Shown: piece after piece, positions 62,253 through 64,000 of the stretch | Layout: each line of letters starts with the position of its first letter | Position numbering within the stretch: position 1 is the stretch's first letter | From: Gracilimonas sp. | Lineage (GTDB): Bacteria; Bacteroidota; Rhodothermia; Balneolales; Balneolaceae | Direction: 5' to 3' | DNA: 64,000 nt | NCBI RefSeq assembly: GCF_017641085.1 | Contig: NZ_JAEPPI010000001.1 | Span: 682,001-746,000 of the forward strand | Position numbers and translations under genes: made by a program | The notes under the pieces: model-generated | What the model was told of the DNA's origin: nothing | Databases searched by the model: none | What the model saw: the letters and a program-made list of their open reading frames with translations, nothing else

Positions 62253-63650
62253 TTAATAACCGGACATGAAGTTATAAACCGCATCGAACTGAGCTTGTCC
62301 TTCTTCGAGAATCAGGTCCAGCTCATTAAATATTCGGCGCTGCTCGGCTTCATATTCTTCCAGGTATTTCCGTTCACTGGCTATACGCCGGTCTAAACGG
62401 TCAATTTTTTGATCCAGTCCGCTTTCAATCGCAGAGAGGATTCCATCTGCTTCTGTGTATGATTCGGCCCGTGCCTTCATCATGGCCACCGGAGAGTTCT
62501 CGTTGGTAAAGAAATTGGCAATCTGCTCGGGGTTCTGGTTCAGGATGTCATCCAGTTTAGAGGAATCATCGATAACCATCTTTCCGTTATTCTCGAACGT
62601 GATGCCCATGTCGGCAAAACTGGCGACCTCACCTTCAGCAACACCGCCTAACGACAGAATAGCTGTTTGCCGTAAGTTAATAGTCAGATTTCGGACCGAT
62701 CTCACTCCCTGAAGGGGGCCTTTATTTCCGGTTTCAGGATTAATGAATGTACGCTCCCGAATGGTCTCGTTCATTTCATTATAGGCATTGATGAAGTCCT
62801 GCAGGTTAGATTTTGCAGCTTCAGTATCACGCTCAACCGTCATTTGTTCCGCTACTCCGGTGGCTTTCTTCATAGTGAAGGAGAGTCCTTCGATAGCATC
62901 GTCAACGATATTTTCGGCGCGGTTAAAAGTCACTCCATCAATAATAAACTGAGCATCTAACTCGGCTTGGGGAGTGAGGTGAGTCATGTTCCCGGTAACG
63001 CCTGCTAATACACCGGTGGCTCCGCTAAATTGAATACGGTTGTCGTAGCCGGTTTCAAGACTTTTAAGGGAGAACTGAATATTTTCGCCATCCAGGTTAA
63101 AAACGCTGGCACTGGCTTCATCACCAAAGAGACTTTCAATTTCAGTTTCAAACGATTCCAGGATTTCCTGGTTGGTTTTATTTACCGTGCCGCCGCTGCC
63201 ATCGTCTTTGGTGGTTACAACATTTATAGTCTCAGTCTTGTCACCAATGGTCAGTGTCACGGAGCCATCTCCCTGTGCGGCGAGTTCATAGCCGGCACCG
63301 GTCATCGTTTCGGAGAGTGCGGTGTCGTTTTTAGCGAGCCTTTCTACGGTGATATTGAAAGCTGATTCATTATCTAAACCGGAAGCGGAGTTTACCTGCA
63401 CAACCGAATCATCACTGGAAGTAGTTTTAAACGGTTCAAAAGACCGGTTGCTTGGGGTTTCAAGCTCCTTAATGATATTCTCAAAATCAGAGATCGCCTT
63501 ACTCACGGTTCCAACGGCAGACTTTGATTCTTTCTCATCCCGAACCTGCACTTCCATCCGAAGCATTTTCTGGCTTTCAATATTAACAAGCTGCGTTACG
63601 AACGACTCGTACGAACTTGTTTGACTCATAAGGCTGGAAATAGATGCCAT
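62253..63650 (-). CDS. fliD: Filament cap protein FliD
   Basis: A 465-residue cap protein (HAP2). The N-terminal FliD domain (SYESFVTQLVNIESQKMLRMEVQVRDEKESKSAVGTVSKAISDFENIIKEL) and the C-terminal one (NLQDFINAYNEMNETIRERTFINPETGNKGPLQG ... GLDQKIDRLDRRIASERKYLEEYEAEQRRIFNELD) are both clear. It lies 29 bp after fliS. Confidence 0.95.
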   Translation of the reverse strand: MASISSLMSQTSSYESFVTQLVNIESQKMLRMEVQVRDEKESKSAVGTVSKAISDFENIIKELETPSNRSFEPFKTTSSDDSVVQVNSASGLDNESAFNITVERLAKNDTALSETMTGAGYELAAQGDGSVTLTIGDKTETINVVTTKDDGSGGTVNKTNQEILESFETEIESLFGDEASASVFNLDGENIQFSLKSLETGYDNRIQFSGATGVLAGVTGNMTHLTPQAELDAQFIIDGVTFNRAENIVDDAIEGLSFTMKKATGVAEQMTVERDTEAAKSNLQDFINAYNEMNETIRERTFINPETGNKGPLQGVRSVRNLTINLRQTAILSLGGVAEGEVASFADMGITFENNGKMVIDDSSKLDDILNQNPEQIANFFTNENSPVAMMKARAESYTEADGILSAIESGLDQKIDRLDRRIASERKYLEEYEAEQRRIFNELDLILEEGQAQFDAVYNFMSGY

Positions 63651-63679
63651 AGTTAGAGGTATTGACGGTTACTGTTTAT

Positions 63680-64000
63680 TTATTGCTGAACTACAGAGGG
63701 GGAAGGTTGTTTTTGATTGGCAACTTCTTCCCAGGTTTCTCTTAAAGGCTCCAGGATTTCACGGATTTCTTCAAACCGCTGCTTCCGGGCCAGGTCCTGG
63801 CAATACCGGTAAAGCTCAAAAAGCTGACCGGCGGGTTCATAATCAAAATTCAATCCTTGTATCAATTCAGATAGAATGGCTTTTACTTTTCCCTGATCTT
63901 CGCGGTAGGAGGCCTGTATAACCAGGTCATACATCTTCACTACCAGCTTCAGCGGGGAAGCATTCATCACAGATTGTTTTTGATAGACTAATTGTGGATC
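63680..64000 (-). CDS. fliS: Flagellin export chaperone FliS, N-terminus beyond window
   Basis: The frame is open through the right edge. The visible part reads DPQLVYQKQSVMNASPLKLVVKMYDLVIQAS at its start, matching the FliS N-terminal region (YKQ-SV-TASPEELVLMLYD), so the true start is outside the window and the GTG/ATG near 63970 are internal. FliS binds flagellin before export. At least 106 residues are present. Confidence 0.92.
   Translation of the reverse strand, partial: DPQLVYQKQSVMNASPLKLVVKMYDLVIQASYREDQGKVKAILSELIQGLNFDYEPAGQLFELYRYCQDLARKQRFEEIREILEPLRETWEEVANQKQPSPSVVQQ

Overview
The window is a long, dense flagellar gene region with a heavy-metal efflux island inserted in it. 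GC looks moderate. Ribosome-binding sites are often weak, and the metal genes are of the Bacteroidota type: a CusA with an extra membrane segment, a DUF3347 tail on CusB and a GDCCVxC protein. A full flagellar set beside these points to a motile member of the FCB group, most likely Balneolota (Balneola/Gracilimonas-like). That placement is inferred from gene content only.

Layout. 1-4369 (minus): a PAS/GAF histidine kinase, an Rcp1-like response regulator and a receiver-PAS-GAF protein cut by the left edge. 4573-5967 (minus): an Aer-like PAS sensor with its own sigma-28-type promoter. 6144-7220 (minus): a small PAS histidine kinase, divergent from flgB. 7421-25608 (plus): flgB-flgC-(77 aa)-fliE-F-G-H-I-J-motE-fliK-flgD-flgE-motA-motB-fliL-M-N-O-P-Q-R, preceded by a consensus sigma-54 promoter. 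25866-26983: a small charged protein, then a GIY-YIG gene embedded in three copies of a ~116-bp repeat. 26984-33557 (minus): flhB-flhA-flhF-flhG-(76 aa membrane protein)-fliA. 33918-42505 (plus): flgF-G-A-H-I-J-N-K-L and a glycosyltransferase-like TPR protein, with a second sigma-54-like promoter upstream.

42750-59903 (plus): the metal island. A CusABC-like RND system comes first; its cusA carries a frameshift and an ATA where the start codon should be. Then come a DUF2231 membrane protein, an SO_0444-type permease and a GDCCVxC protein. A second RND system follows with two His-rich lipoproteins. 59936-64000 (minus): a FleR/NtrC-type sigma-54 activator, then a FlgM-like protein, a FliT-like chaperone, fliD, and fliS cut by the right edge.

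How it fits together. The FleR-like activator, and perhaps the kinase at 6144-7220, would switch on sigma-54 promoters for basal-body, hook and export genes. FliA made from the flh cluster would then drive late genes such as the Aer-like sensor and perhaps motAB. Flagellin and most che genes are not in the window. Points that stand out: FliM lacks the usual N-terminal CheY-binding peptide, the Aer-like sensor has a degenerate receptor tip, a GIY-YIG nuclease is tied to a repeat family, and the hook-filament operon ends with a remodelled glycosyltransferase-like protein.
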